NCBI GenBank assembly: GCA_007128045.1
Contig: SKYG01000120.1
Span: 1-6,328, forward strand
DNA length: 6,328 bases
Direction: 5' to 3'
Origin: Bacteroidales bacterium
GTDB lineage: Bacteria; Bacteroidota; Bacteroidia; Bacteroidales; UBA7960
The notes under the pieces were generated by a model. It worked only from the letters and a program-made list of their open reading frames with translations. It made no database searches and was not told where the DNA came from. How positions within the stretch are numbered: position 1 is the stretch's first letter; every line of letters starts with the position of its first letter. Positions 1-6,328 of the stretch are shown one piece after another. The position numbers and the translations under genes were made by a program.

Positions 1-908
1 TATTTGGGGAACTTGGAAGGGATTTTAATGAAAATGAATTTAAGCAGAATAATGTTAACCTGTTTCCTTCCTTTCATCTAAGATATATAGCTGATGAGAA
101 AAATACGATTTCACTCGCGGCCAGCCGAAGGATTAACAGACCGCCGGCCAAGGGCATGGCTCCTTTCCTTTATCGACGCCACCAGGAGATTTTTGAAATG
201 GGCGATCCACTTTTGGAGCCCGAATACAGCTGGAACGCTGATATTACCTACAATCGCTACCTGGATTTGCACAGTTTTAGTCTGACAGGTTTTTTAAGAT
301 CGGCAAGCAATGCGATCTATCGCGTTAATCGTCTTGATTACAATCTGGCCAATCCGGGGGGCGTATTATTCAGGACCTATACCAATGCCGGGAATCAACT
401 TGCCGCTGGGGGTGAATTGGGATTTAACCTGTTCTTTTTTAATAAGCTGAAAATATTTACTGGTGGATCGCTTTACCGGTTCTCTGTTGAATCGAACGAA
501 AACCTGTTTGGGGACCAGAGCAGAAATAGTAGTATTAACTGGGACGCAAAAGCAAACCTTTCTTTGGCGATCATTGATCCCCTGGCAATTACCCTTGATT
601 ATTCATATGTATCGAAATCTGTTACCCCCCAGGGTGAAAGCCTTCCGTTGCAGATGTTGAATATTGCACTCAATTATTCACCAAACAGGTTTAATGGCTG
701 GAGATTTCATGCAAAGGTGCTTGATATCATTGGCACCAATCAAACAGGCGGTTATATCAAGGCAACTGAAGGGCTCACAAGCTTATTAAGACGTGGTTAT
801 GTGTATGATTATGAAGGACGAATCGTTGAATTTGGCGTTACCTATACATTTAACTACCGCGACCAGAAGAAGCAACCCAGAAGAATAATCGGCACCGAGT
901 TTTTTTAA
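1..908 (+). CDS. Outer-membrane beta-barrel protein, C-terminal part (TonB-dependent receptor / OMP_b-brl_3 type), 5' truncated by window
   Basis: The reading frame is open from the first full codon at base 3 to the TAA at 906-908, giving 301 residues with no start in view; the ATG at base 156 is internal. Residues 18-47 contain a strand-turn-strand pattern (NLFPSFHLRYI, then SLAASRRINRP) followed by APFLY and GDPLLEPEYS. This matches the 'Pslslsy..s.sRRi.RP..LNPF..GNP.LkPEY' signature I know from Bacteroidota outer-membrane barrel proteins (Pfam OMP_b-brl_3). The rest is alternating amphipathic strands rich in aromatic residues and Asn, and the chain ends in Phe-Phe, as expected of a BAM-inserted barrel. 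The plug and any carboxypeptidase-like N-terminal domain would lie upstream. Substrate is unknown: these proteins often transport or bind ligands at the outer membrane, but no SusD partner is visible. The gene converges on the glycosidase gene. A classical SusC-type TonB receptor is an alternative that the missing part would settle. Confidence 0.85.
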   Translation, partial: FGELGRDFNENEFKQNNVNLFPSFHLRYIADEKNTISLAASRRINRPPAKGMAPFLYRRHQEIFEMGDPLLEPEYSWNADITYNRYLDLHSFSLTGFLRSASNAIYRVNRLDYNLANPGGVLFRTYTNAGNQLAAGGELGFNLFFFNKLKIFTGGSLYRFSVESNENLFGDQSRNSSINWDAKANLSLAIIDPLAITLDYSYVSKSVTPQGESLPLQMLNIALNYSPNRFNGWRFHAKVLDIIGTNQTGGYIKATEGLTSLLRRGYVYDYEGRIVEFGVTYTFNYRDQKKQPRRIIGTEFF

Positions 909-910
909 AA

Positions 911-1096
911 TTAATACGCCACTAGTTTTTTGGATACCTGACGGCCACCAGCCTGCAGTCTGATTAAATAGAGTCCATCCCTGCCAGGTTGTCTGTGTTG
1001 TATATTCCCTTCACTCCAGGTAAATATATGTACTCCCTGTTCCAGTTCTTTTCCGAAAACAACGGAATGTCTTCGTCTGAAATAGGTTGACCGTTT
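911..1096 (-). pseudogene. Orphan T9SS type A C-terminal sorting-domain remnant
   Basis: On the minus strand an open frame of 61 codons runs from just after a TAA (1099-1097) to a TAA at 913-911. It contains no ATG. Its translation reads like the second half of a T9SS/FlgD-like sorting domain: VVFGKELEQGVHIFTW, a short variable loop, then GLYLIRLQAGGRQVSKKLV and a terminal Ala-Tyr. The 'G-h-W ... GLYlirl..GG...kKlv' pattern with Lys near the terminus is characteristic of these domains, which dock exported proteins to the type IX machinery and are cleaved. The first half (YPNP box and following strands) is missing from this frame. The neighbouring frame over 1094-1066 reads TVNLFQTKTF, which could be the preceding strand displaced by a frameshift. 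The remnant begins 15 bp past the stop of the large secreted enzyme, which already has its own intact sorting domain. I read it as debris of an older T9SS cargo gene or of an exchanged 3' end. Confidence 0.72.
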
Positions 1097-1118
1097 TTAC
1101 AAAACATTAACCTATTTC
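1079..1118. other. Imperfect 40-nt hairpin overlapping the stop codon of the glycosidase gene
   Basis: The outer arms GAAATAGGTT (1079-1088) and AACCTATTTC (1109-1118) are exact reverse complements over 10 bp. The pairing continues with a G-T wobble and an A-T pair, a small internal loop, and then GTTTT (1093-1097) against AAAAC (1101-1105) around a TAC loop. The right arm contains the TAG stop of the minus-strand gene at 1114-1112. No T-run follows the hairpin on either strand, so it is not a textbook Rho-independent terminator. It lies between convergent genes and could still slow transcription or protect the mRNA 3' end. It also sits exactly at the junction with the sorting-domain remnant, so it may be a rearrangement scar. 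Confidence 0.6.
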
Positions 1119-4100
1119 CTCACCACTTTCATAAACGACACATCCCCACCGCGAGTCACTTCAAGCAGGTACAAGCCCGGCACGATTCCCGACATGTCAA
1201 CCCGGTTGCCTTCTCCGCTTAATAGATGCTTTCCGCATAGGGAAAACACCCTGAAGATAAAATCTCTTTCATAACCATCAGATGCAATATATACCTCTCC
1301 AGAGGTGGGATTTGGATACACCTTCAGATTTCCCTTCGAAGGATTTATGACGTTTACCGGCACCTCAATATTCTTATTCACCGTGGCGATCTGAGAATAA
1401 AAATGGCTTTCCCTGACATGATTCACAGCCTTCACACGGTAATAATGAGCCCCTTTGGGACGTGGTGTCATGTCGGTGTATTCAGTACCATCAACATTTG
1501 ACGCGACCTGTATATAATTGGGTTCATCCCACGGGGTTGGACAATAGAAAATGTCGTACCTGGCACCATCAGAGTTGGAAGAGGGTGTCCAGCCGATGGT
1601 TACACTGCCATCTCCATTTTCAGTTGCATTCACCAGTACCGGAGGCCAGGGTCTGTTCGCGACAGGGGTAACCACCACCTCGGGAGAAGGTTCACTCTCA
1701 CCACTTCCATTATAGGCAACAACACTCACATGGTAAGAAGTTCCATTGTTCAGCCTTCTGATCACATAGCCTGACACATTTCCTGCATCAATCTCTTCGG
1801 TGTTGTTTCCGGGTGAAGTGCCCAGACTTACCCGGTAACCATTTGCAAAGGGGACACTTTCCCAATGGATGGTTACCCTGGCATCGTCTTCATGTATATA
1901 ATTTACCACAGGTTGGTCGGGTTGTTGCAGCCTTATGCTGACCTCATTGGATAGCCCACTCATGCCATTGGCATTTGACGCGGTTACCACTATATAGTAG
2001 TCGGTATCTGGTACCAGCCCATCAAGCGTTGCACTATTTTCATTCACATCGAAGGTGTGTGGATATACGCCTGGGGCAGTCCCATACCTGACAGTATAGG
2101 AATCTGCAATCTCACGGTTCCACCACCTGAGGTCGACCGAAGAGCTACCATAGTCAACGCCATAGATCCTGGTAGGCATTGGAGCAGGTATATCCGATGC
2201 ATCTTTCAGCCATTCGATACGTGTTATCGAATAGGGATGTATGTACAGGTTTTCAGCAGAAATGGTATCTTGCATAGGAGCAAAGTTGGTTTCACCAGGA
2301 TCAGGACTCCATAGATATTCTACAAATAAGGTACCAGCCAATGGTTCTCCATTGATGGTCAGATCCACATCGTATCCAAATTCTGATTTATTACTCACCA
2401 AAAGAAAATCACGGTCATTAATCCCCTTATAGGCGGTGGTGTAAATGGCCGCTGTGTTGCCACCTCCCCTTTTAGGAACCACCTCTGTGCTGTTATTCGC
2501 AGTGGCATATACATGTGAGCTGTTTTTAAAGGCCTTGTTTACCAGTGCGTGGCTATGTCCCTCTCTGCTTATGGAATAGCCGGTTTCCATGGTGTCGGTG
2601 TTTATGGGTAACTGGGCATCATAGGCATTGAAAATTGCATTCTGGTGGTTTACTACCGGTTGGACAGCCGAAGCGATATGATGTTTGCCAATCATCCAGG
2701 AACGTGGCTGCTGAGAAAGGCGCATATAGTACTCCGCGATATACAATGATGCATATATAGTACCCCTGAGTCCGTCATTCCAAACCCCAACCTCTGTGAT
2801 CAGTAATGGTGAGTTGGGCCAGCTGGCCGATGTCATATCTGAAAAATAGGCATTGCCGGTATGTGTGTCGAGCGATCTGTTCGCAGTCAGCATCCCATCA
2901 TAAATGGTGACATCACTTCTGATATGGGTTGGATAGGCATGTACTGACACCACATCCCAATAACGCGGATTATTATTTTGGTAATTCTTGATTTGCTGGG
3001 CAAAACCACTCCAGCCCCATCCATAACTCATCGACATGGAAGCATGGGGAAACACCGACTTGATGGAATCGGCAATTTCACGCATCTTATGGGTGTAGTC
3101 GTCGCCATTATTCCAGAAATACCTGCGTGGAGGTGTAAAGAAGTTCGGTTCGTTGCAGAACTGCCAGTTATCCACGATGATGTGGTTGTTTTTGCAGAAC
3201 CTGGCGAAGTTGGCAGCCCTGTCGGGAGAGTCATAAAAGCCATTCCACGTTACGACCATCTTTGCACCCAATTCACCAAGCATCTCATTTAAGTCATTCA
3301 CGGAGTGTGGCATCCGTCCATCAATCCACTTGTAAAGGTTTGGGATCCCTGTAAATGGTGCGGTACCATCGGGAGTATCGTCAACATCAGCGCTATTTAT
3401 CACACCTTCAAACCATTGCAGCTCATAATAGCCGGTATTCATGTCGAAGTAGTCGCCGGTGGTGCCTGAAAAGTACCTGAGAAAAGCAGGGCTCATCTTT
3501 TTGGTGGCCTCGATGAAGTCGGGATGGGTATAGTTCCAGGGACTATCAGCGATACGGGTATTAAATCCGGCAAAGCCATCGCTCAGTGTTGTCGTTGAGG
3601 CAGTATTGACCGTTATGGCAATAGAACCGGTATTTGCCAGTCCCGGAAATTCATTCACTGCAGTTTCGACTTCAGTGGTGAGCTGATCAATATCAGATTG
3701 AGAAAGCGTCAAGTCATTCAGCGCATCTGTCGCATCAAGCAGCAACTCACGAAACGCATCAAAAATGCTTTGCTGGTATTCACCGAGTGCCTCTCCCACC
3801 CTGGCATTAAATAACAGGTTTTGCCCCAACGCAATATGCTTTAACAATTCACCCCTGCCAACAGGGATATACCAGCCATTCAACACAACCCTGTCAACAG
3901 TCCAGTATTCAGGTAGCGGCGGATTGCCTGTCCGGTTTACACTAAATGTAAAAAATACTGTTTGTGTGTATACAGAGGTGTCTTCGATTCTGGTAACACT
4001 GAAACTGCCCGAAGGAACCTGGTCTCCGTAGACGTTCCGGCCGGTATAGCTTGTAAAATCTTCCCTTCCGATCTCCACCCCACTCCCTTCACGTGAAGCA

Positions 4101-5029
4101 CCGGTATAAATGCCGATTCTGTTCACCCTCGAGGCTCCCGTTTCACCACTTCCTGCATGGATTAACTCCATGTTATTCATCACCAGTTCATAGCCTTCAA
4201 AAGGTGTGACATCCAGTTGCAAACCCATATTGGAAAACCCTATGGAGTTGGTGTTGTTGTTGATGCCTATCCAATACCTGCCTCCCGCACTGATGCCTTC
4301 TTCCGCAGATCTAGACGACATGTTTGATGCGGAAAGTTTGGCATCAGCATTTATTGCAGCTTGTCTGCTTCCACCCTCAAAGTCGTACACCACCGAAAAG
4401 TCAGGCAAATCAAGTATACGAAAAGCCATACCTGTGATCTCCACCTTGTCGATATACCAATCGAAATCATCGTTGGAGGTGGTTCGACCCCTGGCAGTTA
4501 CGAAGGCTGAGACGAAATCATCGACAGCAGCAGTAGCATATTCAGAACCTGGGTTAAAGGAACTGGCAGAATATAAATCTGTAAACAACAAATTGACGGT
4601 AGACTGATTGGGATCAGAACCGGCCGGCGAGACACCATTTAAGGCACACCCGATCCTGTACAGATAGGTTTGCGACTGGCCAGGGACACCGGCCATGCTG
4701 CTTCGCTGGGTAACTTTTATCTCCGTAACCCGGATGGAAAGACCCTGGGCCGGAAAGATATCAAAACGGACAAAGGTATTGTTATAGTTGGTGGCATTAT
4801 TACTGAGCACCGTATTTTTCAGTGCCATCACACCACCATCATCGACAACCCCATGTGTAAACAGCTTTGTACCACCCGAAACTGCAGGCAAGGCCGTGAC
4901 ACCATCACCACTGATTTGCGGCATCAAACCATCCTCAAAGTCATAAACCACCGTAAAATCCTGCCCGGTTGCAAGCTTAAAGCTGAACAACCAAAATGCA
5001 ACCAGAATGATTTGAATACTTCTTGTCAT
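1112..5029 (-). CDS. Secreted modular clan GH-A-type glycoside hydrolase with T9SS sorting domain
   Basis: 1305 residues. M1-G22 is a Sec signal peptide, with likely cleavage before QDF. Two homologous beta-rich modules follow (about 24-205 and 210-392), opening with DFTVVYDFEDG and DFSVVYDFEGG. Residues 398-463 form a helical FIVAR-like segment (VGEALGEYQQSIFDAF...). A TIM barrel spans about 468-800. NWQFCNEPNFF gives candidate acid/base E627, DVVSVHAYP gives H697, and PLLITEVGVW gives candidate nucleophile E746. The 119-residue Glu spacing fits clan GH-A families such as GH39, GH51 and GH79. A beta-sandwich (about 820-942) follows, then three Fn3 domains (about 948-1036, 1037-1123, 1126-1217) and a T9SS domain (1222-1305) with YPNPTSG and a KVVRK end. 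The ATG at 5029 is chosen because it opens the signal peptide; no Shine-Dalgarno is seen. I infer extracellular, possibly surface-attached, hydrolysis of a (sulfated) polysaccharide alongside the sulfatase. The family and substrate are not recognised. Confidence 0.88.
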   Translation of the reverse strand: MTRSIQIILVAFWLFSFKLATGQDFTVVYDFEDGLMPQISGDGVTALPAVSGGTKLFTHGVVDDGGVMALKNTVLSNNATNYNNTFVRFDIFPAQGLSIRVTEIKVTQRSSMAGVPGQSQTYLYRIGCALNGVSPAGSDPNQSTVNLLFTDLYSASSFNPGSEYATAAVDDFVSAFVTARGRTTSNDDFDWYIDKVEITGMAFRILDLPDFSVVYDFEGGSRQAAINADAKLSASNMSSRSAEEGISAGGRYWIGINNNTNSIGFSNMGLQLDVTPFEGYELVMNNMELIHAGSGETGASRVNRIGIYTGASREGSGVEIGREDFTSYTGRNVYGDQVPSGSFSVTRIEDTSVYTQTVFFTFSVNRTGNPPLPEYWTVDRVVLNGWYIPVGRGELLKHIALGQNLLFNARVGEALGEYQQSIFDAFRELLLDATDALNDLTLSQSDIDQLTTEVETAVNEFPGLANTGSIAITVNTASTTTLSDGFAGFNTRIADSPWNYTHPDFIEATKKMSPAFLRYFSGTTGDYFDMNTGYYELQWFEGVINSADVDDTPDGTAPFTGIPNLYKWIDGRMPHSVNDLNEMLGELGAKMVVTWNGFYDSPDRAANFARFCKNNHIIVDNWQFCNEPNFFTPPRRYFWNNGDDYTHKMREIADSIKSVFPHASMSMSYGWGWSGFAQQIKNYQNNNPRYWDVVSVHAYPTHIRSDVTIYDGMLTANRSLDTHTGNAYFSDMTSASWPNSPLLITEVGVWNDGLRGTIYASLYIAEYYMRLSQQPRSWMIGKHHIASAVQPVVNHQNAIFNAYDAQLPINTDTMETGYSISREGHSHALVNKAFKNSSHVYATANNSTEVVPKRGGGNTAAIYTTAYKGINDRDFLLVSNKSEFGYDVDLTINGEPLAGTLFVEYLWSPDPGETNFAPMQDTISAENLYIHPYSITRIEWLKDASDIPAPMPTRIYGVDYGSSSVDLRWWNREIADSYTVRYGTAPGVYPHTFDVNENSATLDGLVPDTDYYIVVTASNANGMSGLSNEVSIRLQQPDQPVVNYIHEDDARVTIHWESVPFANGYRVSLGTSPGNNTEEIDAGNVSGYVIRRLNNGTSYHVSVVAYNGSGESEPSPEVVVTPVANRPWPPVLVNATENGDGSVTIGWTPSSNSDGARYDIFYCPTPWDEPNYIQVASNVDGTEYTDMTPRPKGAHYYRVKAVNHVRESHFYSQIATVNKNIEVPVNVINPSKGNLKVYPNPTSGEVYIASDGYERDFIFRVFSLCGKHLLSGEGNRVDMSGIVPGLYLLEVTRGGDVSFMKVVRK

Positions 5030-5035
5030 GTGTTT

Positions 5036-5083
5036 ATAAATTTGTCAAAAGTCAAAGGTCGAAAGTCAAAGGTCATAAATTTG
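5036..5083. repeat. 9-bp direct repeats (ATAAATTTG) bracketing the 7-bp array
   Basis: ATAAATTTG occurs at 5036-5044 and again at 5075-5083, immediately on either side of the 7-bp repeat array. The two copies are identical and in the same orientation. They could be a target-site-like duplication, part of a larger duplicated unit, or coincidence in AT-rich DNA. Read on the plus strand, each copy also contains TAAATTTG, which fits the Bacteroidota -7 consensus TAnnTTTG, but no plus-strand gene follows within the window. Confidence 0.55.
5044..5078. repeat. 7-bp tandem repeat array, five copies, in the leader of the glycosidase gene
   Basis: On the plus strand the units read GTCAAAA, GTCAAAG, GTCGAAA, GTCAAAG and GTCATAA, without gaps. 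Copies 2 and 4 are identical, so there is also a 14-bp period (AAAGTCAAAGGTC at 5048-5060 and 5062-5074). The array ends 15 bp upstream of the start codon at 5029, in the leader or core promoter of the minus-strand enzyme gene. In that direction it reads CTTTGAC-like units such as GACCTTTG, one base away from the Bacteroidota -7 box TAnnTTTG. A change in copy number would move any promoter element relative to the start, but no such function is shown. Confidence 0.85.
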
Positions 5084-5178
5084 GAAGATGCTTGGTACTT
5101 ATAATCATTCTCCTGTGTGTGAACGAAGTGCACATGCTTATTTCATGATATTATATGTTCTCATTTGACAGCTCAGCT

Positions 5179-5274
5179 TTCAGACCTTCCGACCTTCAGA
5201 CCTTCAGACCTTCAGACTTTCAGACCTTCAGACTTTCAGACCTTCAGACCTTCAGACCTTCAGACTTTCAGACC
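5179..5274. repeat. 8-bp tandem repeat array (TTCAGACC/TTCAGACT), 12 copies
   Basis: Twelve contiguous octamers fill 96 bp. Eight are TTCAGACC, three are TTCAGACT (copies 5, 7 and 11) and one is TTCCGACC (copy 2). A degenerate thirteenth unit, GCTCAGCT, precedes them at 5171-5178. The array lies 10 bp past the stop codon of the sulfatase gene, between two genes on the minus strand. Eight is not a multiple of three and the only ORF through it is low-complexity (FRPSDLQT-type repeats), so it is not coding. It may be a slippage-prone microsatellite or an mRNA element at the sulfatase 3' end. The stretch 5084-5178 between the arrays holds nothing else that I can identify. Confidence 0.95.
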
Positions 5275-5284
5275 TTTTCCCGCC

Positions 5285-6328
5285 TCACGGCCTTGTTGGT
5301 GCCCAGTTCTCTACCCTGTCTTTCTGGTTTCTGAGGAAGCCTTGAACATCATTGGGTTCGAATAGCCCGACCATTGGCATCTCTCCAAAATTGATCAGGA
5401 TACTTCGGGCGGCAAAACGGATACCACCATTGTTGCTTGTTTTTGCAATTTCTCTGATCTGCGGAAGAACAGGCCTTACGCGATGTCCCAATTGCTCCAG
5501 CGAAGAGATGGCATAGGAAGACCTGGCTTCTGCCAGTTTTACAAGCACGTTAAGGCCTTCTGTGGTTTCGCCTGCATATACCATAGCTTCTGCGGCTGTG
5601 GATGCCACGCTGGTAAATTCATCAGTTGCTGCTCTGTATAGCTCATCAGGTACCCTGGCCAACAAGTCTTTATGTGCCAGACAGGCCAAACCGGAGGCAC
5701 CCCAGAAACGTATTTCAGGACGGTCATGAGAAAGTAACTCTTTAAAAAAATTCAGGTCGTTCAGGTCAGCAACCGATGCCCTTTCAGCGGCCTCGTGCAA
5801 CAAATCAAACGGATAGGGGTTCTCCCGCACCCACTCATACAAGGATATCCCTTGATCTACGAAATACTGCCTGACATCTCCCGGGAAAAATCCCAGGTCT
5901 TTGGTCACACGGATATGATTTGAGGCTTCCTTTCTTAACTCAGCAACAACGTGTGCATAGGCAGGATCGTGGGCCAGGTTGTTCATCCCAAAAGGATCGG
6001 CCTTCCTGTCGAACAACATTTCCCAGGGTTTAGGCAGGTAATACTGCTGATGTTCTGGTGCAGCACCTACAAAATGAAACAGGCTATCCCAGGCCATCTG
6101 GGCTGGCATACCCCATTGAAACGACTGACGAAGCCCATGCTTTTTATAAGGCATATAGTTTCGGATGTACTGGTAGTCATCCGTAAACACAGAGCGTGAA
6201 GGATCGAAATGGATGCCGGTATTGGTTCGATAGTTGAAGGAATACTGTCTGGGTTCTTCTTTGTATTGACCCATAAATGCCTTTCCCTGCATGTGCTCCG
6301 GTGGTTTTACGCCGGCGATACTTAATAA
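5285..6328 (-). CDS. Sulfatase (formylglycine-dependent type), C-terminal part with HEAT-like extension, 5' truncated by window
   Basis: The frame is open from the window edge to the TGA at 5287-5285, giving 347 visible residues. The ATG at 6292 is internal because sulfatase homology continues upstream of it. The first visible residues, LLSIAGVKPPEHMQGKAF, match the end of the catalytic domain of S1-type sulfatases ('tLldLAGi..P..mqG.sl'). They are followed by SVFTDDYQYIRNYMP and by the closing element PWEMLFDRKADPFGMNNLA. The catalytic C/S-x-P-x-R motif and metal ligands would lie outside the window. Visible residues about 190-315 are mostly helical with a HEAT-like rhythm (LLSHDRPEIRFWGASGLACL, then IREIAKTSNNGGIRFAARS), an extra C-terminal region. 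The enzyme should hydrolyse sulfate esters or sulfamates of a glycan, probably in the periplasm. The secreted glycosidase follows on the same strand after a 255-bp repeat-rich gap, so co-transcription is possible but unproven. Exact substrate unknown. Confidence 0.85.
   Translation of the reverse strand, partial: LLSIAGVKPPEHMQGKAFMGQYKEEPRQYSFNYRTNTGIHFDPSRSVFTDDYQYIRNYMPYKKHGLRQSFQWGMPAQMAWDSLFHFVGAAPEHQQYYLPKPWEMLFDRKADPFGMNNLAHDPAYAHVVAELRKEASNHIRVTKDLGFFPGDVRQYFVDQGISLYEWVRENPYPFDLLHEAAERASVADLNDLNFFKELLSHDRPEIRFWGASGLACLAHKDLLARVPDELYRAATDEFTSVASTAAEAMVYAGETTEGLNVLVKLAEARSSYAISSLEQLGHRVRPVLPQIREIAKTSNNGGIRFAARSILINFGEMPMVGLFEPNDVQGFLRNQKDRVENWAPTRP

Noticed and set aside
156..908. The ATG at 156 as the start of a 250-residue protein
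   Set aside because: The same frame is open to the window edge and the upstream residues match outer-membrane barrel strands, so this ATG is internal.
887..910. Possible terminator: TCGGCACCGA followed by a run of seven T
   Set aside because: The stem would need a 2-nt loop or shrink to 3 bp, and the T-run is explained by the Phe-Phe-stop codons.
5011..5083. Plus-strand promoter from TTTG at 5011 with TAAATTTG at 5037, and a second TAAATTTG at 5076
   Set aside because: The spacing is 22 bp for the first box, there is no -33 element for the second, and no plus-strand gene follows.
5036..5083. CRISPR-like array in the spacer
   Set aside because: The repeat units are only 7-8 bp and contiguous, with no spacers, so these are microsatellites.
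4206..5104. Long plus-strand ORFs (133 and 144 residues) opposite the 5' part of the glycosidase gene
   Set aside because: They are antisense to coherent coding domains, have no recognisable protein features, and the second runs into the 7-bp repeat array.
5165..5365. A plus-strand ORF of 66 residues with FRPSDLQT-like repeats
   Set aside because: It is a translation of the 8-bp tandem array and the antisense of the sulfatase 3' end; it has no supporting context.

Overview
The window looks like a piece of a Bacteroidota chromosome. It carries the C-terminal end of a Bacteroidota-type outer-membrane beta-barrel protein, a large secreted enzyme ending in a type IX secretion (T9SS) sorting domain, translation starts without a Shine-Dalgarno sequence, and a sulfatase next to a secreted glycosidase. 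The genus cannot be told from the sequence.

Layout from left to right. Bases 1-908 (+) are the 3' end of an outer-membrane protein of the TonB-dependent-receptor/OMP_b-brl_3 type; its start lies outside the window. Bases 909-1111 separate two convergent genes. They are not empty: the minus strand holds a start-less remnant of a second T9SS sorting domain (911-1096), and a 40-nt imperfect hairpin (1079-1118) overlaps the stop codon of the next gene. Bases 1112-5029 (-) encode one 1305-residue modular secreted enzyme: signal peptide, two tandem copies of an unnamed beta-rich module, a helical FIVAR-like segment, a clan GH-A-type TIM barrel with two well-placed catalytic Glu candidates, a beta-sandwich, three fibronectin type III domains and a T9SS sorting domain. 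Bases 5030-5284 are a repeat-rich spacer with a 7-bp array bracketed by 9-bp direct repeats and a separate 8-bp array (12 copies). Bases 5285-6328 (-) are the 3' part of a sulfatase with a HEAT-like C-terminal extension; its start lies outside the window.

The sulfatase and the modular glycosidase lie on the same strand and in that order. Together they suggest removal of sulfate esters and hydrolysis of a sulfated polysaccharide, with the hydrolase exported by T9SS. The outer-membrane protein may belong to the same locus, but it is convergent and no SusC/SusD pair is visible, so this link is only inferred. No RNA gene, CRISPR array, transposase or recombinase was seen. The least ordinary parts are the orphan sorting-domain tail, the unassigned GH-A enzyme with its duplicated N-terminal module, and the two repeat arrays of related motif facing opposite ways.
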